Positions 1 through 6,902 of a stretch of 12,728 bases of DNA are shown piece by piece. The notes below the pieces were generated by a model. It ran no database searches and was not told the DNA's origin. It worked only from the letters and a program-made list of their open reading frames with translations. This stretch comes from Deltaproteobacteria bacterium. Lineage in GTDB: Bacteria > Desulfobacterota_E > Deferrimicrobia > Deferrimicrobiales > Deferrimicrobiaceae. The position numbers and the translations under genes were made by a program. The stretch is taken from positions 1-12,728 of the forward strand of contig JAMDCN010000106.1 of NCBI GenBank assembly GCA_023489025.1, written 5' to 3'. The stretch's first letter is position 1. Each line of letters opens with the position of its first letter.

Positions 1-84
1 CGGGGGCTCGTCCCGGCCGAGGTGGAGCGGTACATCGCGGCCCACGGGCTCTACTCCGCGTCCGGGGAGGACGAACGGCCATAA
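1..84 (+). CDS. nadD: Nicotinate-nucleotide adenylyltransferase, C-terminal end (partial)
   Basis: Only the last 27 codons are present, ending at a TAA at 82-84; the gene runs in from the left edge. The visible tail has the pattern L-V-P-x-x-V-x-x-Y-I-x-x-H-G-L-Y, which is typical of the C-terminus of NadD, the enzyme that adenylylates nicotinate mononucleotide in NAD synthesis. The next gene is rsfS, and nadD followed by rsfS is a very common bacterial gene order, which strengthens the call. After the GLY motif there is a short acidic tail of ten residues. No catalytic residue lies inside the window, so the identification rests on the tail motif and on context. Confidence 0.72.
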   Translation, partial: RGLVPAEVERYIAAHGLYSASGEDERP

Positions 85-98
85 CGACACGGGACACG

Positions 99-434
99 GT
101 GATCCGGTGCGCACGGCTGGCGCTCACCAAGAAGGCCGCCGATGTCCGCGCGCTGGATGTCCGGGAGCGCGCCTCCTTCACGCACTACTTCCTCCTCTGT
201 TCCGGGACGTCGGACCGGCAGGTCACCGCCGTGGCCCAGCATATCGAGGAGTCGCTCAAGAAGGAGGGGGTCCGCCCTTTGGGCGCGGAAGGGGTGCGCG
301 AAGGCCGCTGGGCTCTCCTCGACTACGGCGACTTCGTGGTCCACGTCTTCCTGGACAGCGTGCGCGATTTCTACAAGTTCGACAGGCTGTGGGGCGCAGC
401 AAAGGAGATTGCCATCCCCGAAGGCGAGTCGTAG
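99..434 (+). CDS. rsfS: Ribosomal silencing factor RsfS (Iojap family)
   Basis: This 111-residue protein is close to the usual RsfS length of about 105-120. RsfS binds ribosomal protein L14 (uL14) on the large subunit and blocks subunit joining when nutrients are short. Family marks are visible: K-K-A-x-D-V near residues 11-16, then S-F-T-H-Y-F-L-L-C-S-G-T-S near 26-38, and in the C-terminal half W-A-L-L-D-Y-G-D-F-V-V-H-V-F followed by R-x-F-Y-x-x-D-R-L-W. The start is a GTG at 99, chosen because it places the conserved helix at the normal distance and no in-frame ATG precedes the conserved block; its ribosome site is weak. It sits 14 bases after nadD and 18 bases before the lapAB-like gene, so it is probably cotranscribed with both. 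Confidence 0.93.
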   Translation: MIRCARLALTKKAADVRALDVRERASFTHYFLLCSGTSDRQVTAVAQHIEESLKKEGVRPLGAEGVREGRWALLDYGDFVVHVFLDSVRDFYKFDRLWGAAKEIAIPEGES

Positions 435-452
435 AGAGGGAGGAACCCCCGC

Positions 453-1784
453 ATGGCGGTCCGTCTGCTCTTCCTGCTGTTCGTGATCATCCTCGTGGCC
501 TTCTCCTACATCTCGCTCCTCAACGGCCAGCACGTTCCCTTCTACCTCTCCGCGACGCGGCAGATCGAGGTGACGGTCAGCGAGCTCGCGATCCTGGCGT
601 TCTCCCTGGGCGCCGCGATGGTCATCCTCGGAACGCTGGTCAAGGACGTGACGCAGGCGTCGCTCAACTGGAAGGAGCGCCGCGAGAAACAGCGGAAAGA
701 GGCGGCCCGGGCGCGGGTCGCCAAGGCGGCCGACCTGTTCCAGCGGGGGGATCTCGACGAGGCGGCGAAAGAGCTCCAGCGCAGCCTGTCGGTGAACCCC
801 GACGACCGCGAGGCGCTCGACCTTCTCTCGCGCGTCGAGACCGAGCGGAAGAACCCCCTCGAGGCGGTCAAGGCGCTCACCCGGATGAAGCAGATCGACC
901 CGTCCGATCTCTCCGTCTACTTCCGGCTGGCGTCTCTCTACCGGGCGATGAACGACCTGACGAGCGCCCATTCCCTCCTCGCGTCCATCGAGGATGCGGG
1001 GGGCGACAACCCGCGCGCCTGGGAGGGACTTCGCGACATCCACCTGGCGCGCGGCGAGATGGTGCAGGCCTACGCGATGCAGAAGAAGCTGATCAAGCAC
1101 AAGGGGAAGGCGGCGCCGCCCGCGGACCGGGCGCTGTTCAACGGGCTGCGGTACGAGAAGGCCCTCAAACGGCTCGCCGACGGGAAGGCCGACGACGCCG
1201 AGCGGCGGCTGCGCGACCTGATCAAGGAGGAGCCGCCCTTCGCCGCGGCTTTCGTCGCATTGGCGGAATCCCTCCGCGGCCGGGGGAATATCGATGAAGC
1301 GACGGCGCTCCTGCTCCAGGGGTTCCGCGCAACGCGCAACGCCGTCTTCCTCATCAAGCTCGAGGACCTGGGCATCGAGACGGAGCGGCCGCAGGCGATG
1401 ATCGGCATCTACGCGGACCTCCTCCACGAGTTTCCCTCCGACTTCGAGGTCAACCTCTTCGCCGGCAAGTTCTACCTCCGGCTCGAGATGAACGACGAGG
1501 CGGTGGAACAGTTCTTGAAGGCCGAGCTCCTCGACCCCGAGCGGGAGTCGCTCCACATCCTGCTCGCGGAGGCGTTCCGGAGGAGGGGCCGGTATGAGTC
1601 CGCCTGCCAGCACTACCAGCGCGCCTTCGGGTACAAGCGGCGCTACCTCGTCCCGTTCCGGTGCGCGGAGTGCGGGACGTCCACGATCAAGTGGACCGCC
1701 CGCTGTCCCTCCTGCGGCGTCTGGAACGGCTTCGCGATCGACCACGGGCGGCGGGAGTACGCCGTCGCCGCCTCCGTCCGCTGA
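453..1784 (+). CDS. LapA-LapB-like fused membrane TPR protein with C-terminal zinc ribbon
   Basis: This 443-residue protein starts at an ATG eight bases after a strong GGGAGGA site. Two hydrophobic segments (about 4-22 and 43-64) with a short loop between them resemble LapA (DUF1049). A basic stretch (72-90) then leads into TPR-like helical repeats over roughly 90-395. The end carries a rubredoxin-like zinc ribbon with paired cysteines at C404/C407 and C418/C421, the hallmark of LapB (YciM). In enterobacteria LapA and LapB are separate adjacent genes; LapB recruits FtsH to LpxC and so controls lipid A synthesis. Here both appear to be one polypeptide, with the two LapA segments replacing the single LapB anchor, which would leave repeats and zinc ribbon in the cytoplasm. 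The ribbon spacing also resembles that of RadA, but no RecA-type ATPase is present. The architecture is seen directly; the LpxC role is inferred from the family. Confidence 0.82.
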   Translation: MAVRLLFLLFVIILVAFSYISLLNGQHVPFYLSATRQIEVTVSELAILAFSLGAAMVILGTLVKDVTQASLNWKERREKQRKEAARARVAKAADLFQRGDLDEAAKELQRSLSVNPDDREALDLLSRVETERKNPLEAVKALTRMKQIDPSDLSVYFRLASLYRAMNDLTSAHSLLASIEDAGGDNPRAWEGLRDIHLARGEMVQAYAMQKKLIKHKGKAAPPADRALFNGLRYEKALKRLADGKADDAERRLRDLIKEEPPFAAAFVALAESLRGRGNIDEATALLLQGFRATRNAVFLIKLEDLGIETERPQAMIGIYADLLHEFPSDFEVNLFAGKFYLRLEMNDEAVEQFLKAELLDPERESLHILLAEAFRRRGRYESACQHYQRAFGYKRRYLVPFRCAECGTSTIKWTARCPSCGVWNGFAIDHGRREYAVAASVR

Positions 1785-1947
1785 CGCGGGGGGCGACCCG
1801 GGGACCGCTTCCCCGCCCTGCCGCGCCCGCCTCGCCTCCCGGATCACCGCGTTCAAGGAACGCCTTCTCGGAGAACTGTCCGCCCTCCTGTCGCTCCTGG
1901 CAACCCCGCGCCCCGAGCTCGGCCCGTCGGCCCTCCGAAGCTGGCCG

Positions 1948-2505
1948 TTGTGGACCGGCGGCGCCTTCGCGCGCCCCGGCGCAGAGAAGCCGTACGCCTT
2001 CGCCCTTTCGCTTTACGCCTACGAGGGTCCCGTGCGGGAGGGGATCCGCGCGGCGAAGTATGCGGGCCGGAGCGGTGCGGCCGCGCCGTTCGCGGAGGCT
2101 CTCGCGGAGGCGATCCGGGGCCCGTGGTCCGGATGGTTCCCGGACGGCCGCCGTCCGACGATCGTGCCCGTCCCCCTCCGCCCGCGGAAATACCTGCGGC
2201 GCGGCTACAACCTCCCGTCGCTCGTGGGCGCTGCGCTGGCGAAGCGGACCGGGTGGCCTTTTGCGCCCGCACTCCTCCGTCGAACGGGGGGGGACCGCCC
2301 CCAAGCGGGGCTGCCGCTCCGGGATCGGCGGGAGAACGTCCGGGAAGCCTTCTCCGCCGCCCCCGGCGCCGGGATGCCGCGGGAGATCCTTTTGCTCGAC
2401 GACGTGCTCACCTCCGGCGCCACGGCGGAAAGCTGCGCCCGCGCCTTGAAAACGGCCGGGGCGGAGCATATAGTGGTCCTGACGGTGGCCCGCACCGTCC
2501 TTTGA
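1948..2505 (+). CDS. ComF family phosphoribosyltransferase-like protein lacking the zinc finger
   Basis: The C-terminal two thirds match ComF/GntX: a Y-E-G-P-V-R-E-G-I-x-x-x-K-Y block, a V-P-V-P-L-R-P-x-K-x-x-x-R-G-Y-N block, P-Q-A-G-L-x-x-x-x-R-x-x-N-V-R-x-A-F, and the PRPP-binding loop L-L-L-D-D-V-L-T-S-G-A-T near the end. ComF supports DNA uptake in naturally competent bacteria; in many genomes its role is unclear. The start is unresolved. The frame is open from an ATG at 1594, but that would overlap the upstream gene by 191 bases in low-complexity shadow sequence. TTG 1948 (185 residues) is the only ATG/GTG/TTG between that gene's stop and the conserved core and is given here. A CTG at 1876 would add an amphipathic helix resembling the usual ComF N-terminus. 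No CxxC zinc finger exists in either version. The 163 bases from 1785 to 1947 hold no other gene. Confidence 0.8.
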   Translation: MWTGGAFARPGAEKPYAFALSLYAYEGPVREGIRAAKYAGRSGAAAPFAEALAEAIRGPWSGWFPDGRRPTIVPVPLRPRKYLRRGYNLPSLVGAALAKRTGWPFAPALLRRTGGDRPQAGLPLRDRRENVREAFSAAPGAGMPREILLLDDVLTSGATAESCARALKTAGAEHIVVLTVARTVL

Positions 2506-2527
2506 TCATTCCCTCCCCGGAGACCGG

Positions 2528-3331
2528 ATGATCCCTCCGTTTTCGGCCGCCGTCCTGCAATTCCGGATCGACATGGGCGACGTCGAGGCCAACGCGGCGC
2601 GGGCATTCCGGCTCCTTGCGAAGGCCGCCGGCCGCGGCTCGCGCCTGTGCGTTCTCCCCGAGATGTGGAGCACGGGGTTCTTCTACGACGACCTGCCGGG
2701 GATCGCGCTCACGACGCCGGCGCTTCTGGCGCGGCTCCGGGCCTTCGCGGCCGAGCGCCGGATCGTCATCGCGGGCTCGCTCCCGGAGCGGGCGGGACGG
2801 TCCGTCTTCAACACGCTCACCGTCATCGACGAGACCGGGCGGATCGCCGGGACGTACCGCAAGACGCACCTGTTCACGCCGTCGGGAGAGCACCTCCACT
2901 TCCGGAGGGGGACCGCCGCCGGCGCCGCGAAGACCGCGGTCGGGAGGGTCGGCCCGCTCATCTGCTACGACCTGCGCTTCCCCGAGCTCGCCCGGAAATA
3001 TTTCCTCGAAAGGGTGACGATCCTATGCGTCAGCGCGCAGTGGCCGACGGTCCGCAAGGCCCACTGGGAGCTGCTCGCCGCCGCGCGGGCGGTGGAGAAC
3101 CAGTTGTACGTCGCGGCATCCAACGCGACGGGTCCGTCGGGCCCCTTCCGTTACTCGGGCGGTTCCGCGATCGTCTCGCCGATGGGCGACATTCTCGCCT
3201 CGGCCGGGGAGGAGGAAGGCATCGCGACGGCCGTCATCGACCCGTCGCAAGTCGAGGATGCCAGGAGGAGGATCCCGTGCGCGAAGGACCGCAACGAGCG
3301 GGCGTACCGGATGACCCGGCCCGGAAGGTGA
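2528..3331 (+). CDS. Nitrilase-superfamily carbon-nitrogen hydrolase, omega-amidase-like
   Basis: This 267-residue enzyme shows the complete Glu-Lys-Cys triad of the nitrilase superfamily: E45 in L-P-E-M-W, K112 in Y-R-K-T-H-L-F and C146 in I-C-Y-D-L-R-F-P-E. The E-H-L-H-F-x-x-G motif, the W-P-x-x-x-x-x-H-W-x-x-L-L-x-A-R-A-x-E-N-Q block and the x-N-x-x-G loop point to the YafV/Nit2 branch. Those enzymes hydrolyse 2-oxoglutaramate or related omega-amides left by glutamine transaminases. The length is typical and the protein looks cytoplasmic, with no signal peptide. The ATG lies five bases after a GGAG and 22 bases after the comF-like stop; its TGA overlaps the GTG of rfaE2, so translation is probably coupled. 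The exact amide substrate cannot be read from the sequence. Other carbon-nitrogen hydrolases such as carbamoylputrescine amidase fit less well. Confidence 0.88.
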   Translation: MIPPFSAAVLQFRIDMGDVEANAARAFRLLAKAAGRGSRLCVLPEMWSTGFFYDDLPGIALTTPALLARLRAFAAERRIVIAGSLPERAGRSVFNTLTVIDETGRIAGTYRKTHLFTPSGEHLHFRRGTAAGAAKTAVGRVGPLICYDLRFPELARKYFLERVTILCVSAQWPTVRKAHWELLAAARAVENQLYVAASNATGPSGPFRYSGGSAIVSPMGDILASAGEEEGIATAVIDPSQVEDARRRIPCAKDRNERAYRMTRPGR

Positions 3332-3876
3332 TCCCCCGCGGGAGGGTCGGGGCGCTGATGGCGCGCCTGCGGCGCCGCGGAAACCGGGTCGTCTTCACCA
3401 ACGGATGCTTCGACATCCTTCACGCGGGCCATGCCCGGTACCTGCGCCGCGCCTCGGCGCTTGGGGACATCCTCGTCGTGGGGCTGAACGGCGACGCCTC
3501 CGTCCGCCGCCTCAAGGGGGCCGGCCGGCCGGTCCAGAAGGCGGACGACCGCGCCTACCTCCTCGCGTCGCTGGCCTGCGTCTCCTACGTCGTCGTGTTC
3601 GGGGAGGACACTCCGGCGGCCCTGATCGAAGAGGTGCGGCCGGACGTGCTCGTCAAGGGAGGCGACTGGAGAGGAAAGGAGATTGTTGGGGCGGCGTTCG
3701 TCCGGGCGCGGGGCGGAACGGTCCGGACGATCCGGTTCCTCCCGGGCCGGTCCACCAGCGCCATCATCCGCCGCGCGGCGATGACCCGCGTGGCCTCCCG
3801 CGCCGCCGGACCTTCTTTCATCGCGCGATCGACCGGAGTGCGGAGAGGAACAGGGCGATCTCCCGGCCCGTCGTGA
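3328..3876 (+). CDS. rfaE2: D-glycero-beta-D-manno-heptose 1-phosphate adenylyltransferase
   Basis: This protein of about 182 residues matches the adenylyltransferase half of HldE/RfaE, which makes ADP-heptose for the LPS inner core. The nucleotidyltransferase signature is clear: V-V-F-T-N-G-C-F-D-I-L-H-A-G-H with H32 and H35, then G-L-N-G-D-A-S-V-R-R-L-K-G, R-P-V-Q, V-L-V-K-G-G-D-W and the G-R-S-T-S loop at 140-144. The ribokinase-like half is absent, so it is the stand-alone form. The GTG at 3328 overlaps the upstream stop as GTGA and gives the normal lead before the fold; an ATG at 3358, behind GGAGGG, is an alternative. The family usually ends soon after the GRST helix, but this frame stays open for about 30 more arginine- and serine-rich residues and runs 59 bases into the convergent desulfurase gene. 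It fits functionally with the LPS-related lapAB-like gene upstream. Confidence 0.92.
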   Translation: MIPRGRVGALMARLRRRGNRVVFTNGCFDILHAGHARYLRRASALGDILVVGLNGDASVRRLKGAGRPVQKADDRAYLLASLACVSYVVVFGEDTPAALIEEVRPDVLVKGGDWRGKEIVGAAFVRARGGTVRTIRFLPGRSTSAIIRRAAMTRVASRAAGPSFIARSTGVRRGTGRSPGPS

Positions 3877-4969
3877 AGGGGCCCGGGCTCACGCGCACGG
3901 TCCCTTCCGGGAAGGTCCCCTGGGTCCGGTGGGCGCCCGGCGAACAGTGGAGCCCCGCCCGCACGAGGATGCCGTAGCCGCTCTCGAGCCGCCGGCTCAC
4001 TTCGGCCGGATCCATCCCCTCCACGGTGAACGACACGACGGAAGCGCACAGCGCCGGGTCCCGGGGCCCGGACACGGTCACCCGGGGGATCTCCTTCATC
4101 CCGTCGAAGAGTTCCTCGAGGAGCGCGGTCTCTCTCGCGCGGACCGCCGCCACCCCCCGCCTCAACAAGTACGAGAGCGCCACCCCCAGCCCCGCGATCC
4201 CGACGCTGTTCGGCGTCCCCGACTCCAGGTGGTCCGGGTAGAAGTCCGGTTGGGCATCGGACTCGGAGCGGCTCCCCGTCCCGCCCTCGATCAGAGGGGC
4301 GAGCGGCACGTCCTCCCGAACGTAGAGGAAGCCGGTCCCTTGCGGCCCGAGGAGCCCCTTGTGGCCCGGCGCGGCAAGCATGTCGACCTCCAGCCCGGAG
4401 AGGTCGATGGGGACCGAGCCGGCCGTCTGGGAGGCGTCGACGAGAGTTGCGATCCCGCGGGCCCGCGCCGCGCGGGCGATCTCCGCGACGGGCTGGATCG
4501 CCCCGGAGACGTTGGAGGCGTGAATGACGGCCGCGAGCCGGGTCTTCTTCCGGAAGGCGGCGACGAACGCCTCGGGGCTCACGCGCCCGTCCCGGTCCGC
4601 GGGGACGACGGTCACCGCCGTCCCCGCCTCCGCCATCCGCCGGAGCGGCCGCATGACGGAGTTGTGCTCCACCGACGTGGTCACGACGTGATCGCCGGGG
4701 CGGACGAAGCCCTTGATCGCCATGTTGAGCGCCGCGGTCGCGTTGGCCGTGAAGACGAACCGGGAGCTGTCGCTCCCCCCGAGCAGGGCGCACAGCCGCT
4801 CGCGCGCCGCGAAGAGGTCGCGCGCCGACCGGATGGCGAGGGCGTGCTCCGATCGGCCGGGGTTTCCGGCCCGCCGGATCGCCCCGGCGACGGCATCCGC
4901 GACTCCTTTGGGCTTCGGCAGGGAGGTGGCGGCGTTGTCGAGATAGACGAACGAACGGCGAGAAGACAG
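3818..4969 (-). CDS. Class V aminotransferase-fold cysteine desulfurase / selenocysteine lyase-like protein
   Basis: This protein of about 383 residues has the short N-terminus of the TIGR01977-type (EF2568-like) subfamily, beginning V-Y-L-D-N-A-A-T-S-x-P-K-P. PLP-binding marks are E-H-N-S (H102), L-V-D-A-S-Q (D179) and the Schiff-base lysine in A-P-G-H-K-G (K204). The catalytic loop R-A-G-L-H-C-S-P-G-A-H carries C342. Such enzymes take sulfur or selenium from cysteine or selenocysteine; the role of this subfamily is not established. No ATG, GTG or TTG lies between the preceding in-frame stop and the first conserved residues; the first ATG (4723) would delete the N-terminal 82 residues, including the conserved block. 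A CTG at 4969, seven bases after a GGAG and one base after the transglycosylase TAA, is the best start. The gene is therefore probably coupled to the upstream gene and converges on rfaE2 with a 59-base overlap. Confidence 0.87.
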   Translation of the reverse strand: MSSRRSFVYLDNAATSLPKPKGVADAVAGAIRRAGNPGRSEHALAIRSARDLFAARERLCALLGGSDSSRFVFTANATAALNMAIKGFVRPGDHVVTTSVEHNSVMRPLRRMAEAGTAVTVVPADRDGRVSPEAFVAAFRKKTRLAAVIHASNVSGAIQPVAEIARAARARGIATLVDASQTAGSVPIDLSGLEVDMLAAPGHKGLLGPQGTGFLYVREDVPLAPLIEGGTGSRSESDAQPDFYPDHLESGTPNSVGIAGLGVALSYLLRRGVAAVRARETALLEELFDGMKEIPRVTVSGPRDPALCASVVSFTVEGMDPAEVSRRLESGYGILVRAGLHCSPGAHRTQGTFPEGTVRVSPGPFTTGREIALFLSALRSIAR

Positions 4970-4970
4970 A

Positions 4971-6800
4971 TTACGACTCCGAGGGGATCAGGAGGACGCG
5001 CCCCTTGCGCAGCGGCTTGCCGGGAGAAAGGTTGTTCCGCTCGGCGAGTTGCGCCACGGTGACGCCGTACGTCTTCGCGATCTTCCACAGCGTCTCGCCG
5101 GCCCGGACGATGTGCCGGGCCGACCTCTTCCCGGAATCGCTTCCGGGCGCCGCCCCGCCCCCGTGGGGGGGCAGGCGGAGCGTCCTGCCGGCTCTGAGCT
5201 TCGCGCCGGGTTTCAATCCGTTGGCCCGCGCCAGATCCTCGGCGGACACGCCGGCCCGCGCCGCGACCCGCACGAGCGTGTCGCCCCGCCGGATCGCGAC
5301 CCAGGTCTTCGAGCGGGCCTTCCGCACGCCCCCGCCCGCCCGCGCCAAGAGCGCATCGAGCTGCTCGGGAGAGATTTCCGTCCCCGGCGACGCCTCCTCG
5401 GCGGAGAGCCCCGCCACGGGGATGACCAGTCGCTTCGCCCGCCCGATGCGGCTCGTCCTGAGTCCGTTCATCTCCCGGATCGTGGCGACCGGGACGCGGT
5501 ATTTCCCGGAAAGCCCCTCGAGCGATTCGCCCTTGCGGAGGCGGTGGAGAAGAAAGGTGATCTTCGCATCGGTCCGGATCTCGGCCATCCGCTCCTGGGC
5601 GACCTCCCCGTACCCCCGCGGGAGGCGCAGTTCATAAGTCTCCCGGTTGGGCGGAGTACAGAACCGCCGGAGCTCCGGGTTCCACTCGTGGATCGCGTCG
5701 GCCGACAGCCCGATGATCGTCCCCAGGACCGCGAGGTCGGTGCCGCCCGGGACCTCGACCTTGTCGAACGCCAGCGGCTCCTTGATCTGGACATCCCCGA
5801 ACCCGTATTTCGCCGGCTCCTTGGCGATGCTCAGCGCCGCGTACATCTTCGGCACGTAATCCTTCGTCTCCTGCTTGAGGTAGCGGCCGCGGATCAGGTC
5901 GGCATACTCGTCGGACCTGGACTTCGAGACGGCCTTGATGATCTTCCCCTCGCCCGCGTTGTACGCCGCGGCGGCGAGGTCCCACGACTCGAACAGGCCG
6001 TAGAGGTCCTTGAGGTAGGAGGCGGCGGCGTGCGTCGACTTCTCGTAATCCCGGCGCTCGTCGGCCCACCAGTCGATCCGGAGACCGTACCGCTTCGCCG
6101 TCCCCGCGATGAACTGCCAGGGCCCCGCGGCCCGCGCCACCGAATAGGCGTTGGGGGAGAAGCCGCTCTCGATCAGGGCGAGGTAGACGAGGTCGCCCGG
6201 CAGGCCGTATTTCTCCAGGATCCCGCGCATCAGCTCCGAGTACTTGCCGGAGCGGGAAAGCCACAATTCGAACTTCTTGCGGCCGGCACTCTGAAAATAG
6301 CGGATGAACTTTTTCACACGGCCGGCCAGTCCCGGAGGGACGTCCTCCTCGCTTTGGGGAATCTCATCCTGCCCTTCCGCTCCGGCGGCGAGCCCGGCGG
6401 GGGTCTCCGCGTCCTCGGCCTGCCGGTTCTTCAGCACCTGGGAATCGACTTCCCCGGGAAGAAGGACGCGGTCCGGGGCCTTCGTCTCCGGGGGGGCGGA
6501 CAGGACGGGGACGGGCTCCGGGGGGATCTTCGATGGAACGGCGACGGGCGCGACGGGCTCTTGAGGCATCCCGGGACCGGAGGGGGCGGCCTGGGGCTGA
6601 GCGCCCGCCGCTTGGACCGGCTCCGGCGACCCTGGCGCGGCGGCTCCCCCAGGGGCGGGGAGCGAACCGGTCGAGGCCTGGGCGACGGCGGGCAACGGGA
6701 CGGAGGCGGGCTCCGCCGCCCGACAAATGACGGAATTTGTTACCAGGAATACGAAAACAGCGATGACGCCCGTGGCATGCCTTGACCTGTTCCCGCCCAA
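4971..6800 (-). CDS. MltD-like membrane-bound lytic murein transglycosylase with three LysM domains
   Basis: With the TTG start at 6800 the protein has 609 residues. It begins with a signal peptide (basic 5-8, hydrophobic 11-25). A proline/alanine-rich stretch (about 30-110) likely spans the periplasm. The SLT fold follows (about 195-330), with the catalytic glutamate E211 in A-L-I-E-S-G-F, then G-P-W-Q-F and A-Y-N-A-G-E-G. Three LysM peptidoglycan-binding domains lie at about 417-461, 499-543 and 562-606. It would cleave murein glycan strands, leaving 1,6-anhydro-muramyl ends. A longer frame opens at 6890, but that codon lies upstream of a good promoter at 6832-6860, so the TTG behind GGAGG is preferred. 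E. coli MltD is a lipoprotein; here C26 follows S-V-I, and Ile at -1 is a poor lipobox, so lipidation is doubtful. Confidence 0.93.
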   Translation of the reverse strand: MGGNRSRHATGVIAVFVFLVTNSVICRAAEPASVPLPAVAQASTGSLPAPGGAAAPGSPEPVQAAGAQPQAAPSGPGMPQEPVAPVAVPSKIPPEPVPVLSAPPETKAPDRVLLPGEVDSQVLKNRQAEDAETPAGLAAGAEGQDEIPQSEEDVPPGLAGRVKKFIRYFQSAGRKKFELWLSRSGKYSELMRGILEKYGLPGDLVYLALIESGFSPNAYSVARAAGPWQFIAGTAKRYGLRIDWWADERRDYEKSTHAAASYLKDLYGLFESWDLAAAAYNAGEGKIIKAVSKSRSDEYADLIRGRYLKQETKDYVPKMYAALSIAKEPAKYGFGDVQIKEPLAFDKVEVPGGTDLAVLGTIIGLSADAIHEWNPELRRFCTPPNRETYELRLPRGYGEVAQERMAEIRTDAKITFLLHRLRKGESLEGLSGKYRVPVATIREMNGLRTSRIGRAKRLVIPVAGLSAEEASPGTEISPEQLDALLARAGGGVRKARSKTWVAIRRGDTLVRVAARAGVSAEDLARANGLKPGAKLRAGRTLRLPPHGGGAAPGSDSGKRSARHIVRAGETLWKIAKTYGVTVAQLAERNNLSPGKPLRKGRVLLIPSES

Positions 6801-6831
6801 CGGCCCTCCGGGAGGAAAGCAATAAGTTGTT

Positions 6832-6860
6832 ATTTTATTTGGCCAATCACATCTCGTCAA
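6832..6860 (-). promoter_or_regulatory. Sigma70-type promoter for the transglycosylase gene
   Basis: On the minus strand TTGACG (6860-6855) is followed after exactly 17 bases by TAAAAT (6837-6832), in an AT-rich island within very GC-rich sequence. Initiation would fall near 6824, leaving a leader of about 25 bases that includes GGAGG (6809-6805), four bases before the TTG start. This promoter separates the transglycosylase-desulfurase unit from the DUF3343 gene upstream, though readthrough is possible. Confidence 0.7.
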
Positions 6861-6902
6861 GGATTTTTGCCCGAGGGATTGTTGGCCCACCCGGGACCTC
6901 CC

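Noticed and set aside
51..1856. 601-codon open frame on the minus strand opposite nadD, rsfS and the lapAB-like gene
   Set aside because: It is antisense to clearly recognisable proteins, has repetitive R/E/L/V/G/P-rich composition with no domain, and is expected from third-position GC bias.
1594..1947. Extension of the ComF-like protein back to ATG 1594
   Set aside because: This would overlap the lapAB-like gene by 191 bases and add Ser/Pro/Gly-rich residues typical of an off-frame reading of the zinc-ribbon region.
3585..4793. 402-codon minus frame overlapping the desulfurase in another register
   Set aside because: The product is low-complexity Arg/Gly/Ala sequence while the neighbouring frame has all PLP and catalytic motifs.
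5049..6785. 578-codon plus-strand frame opposite the transglycosylase
   Set aside because: The minus-strand gene has catalytic and LysM motifs; the plus frame has only Arg/Gly/Pro-rich shadow sequence.
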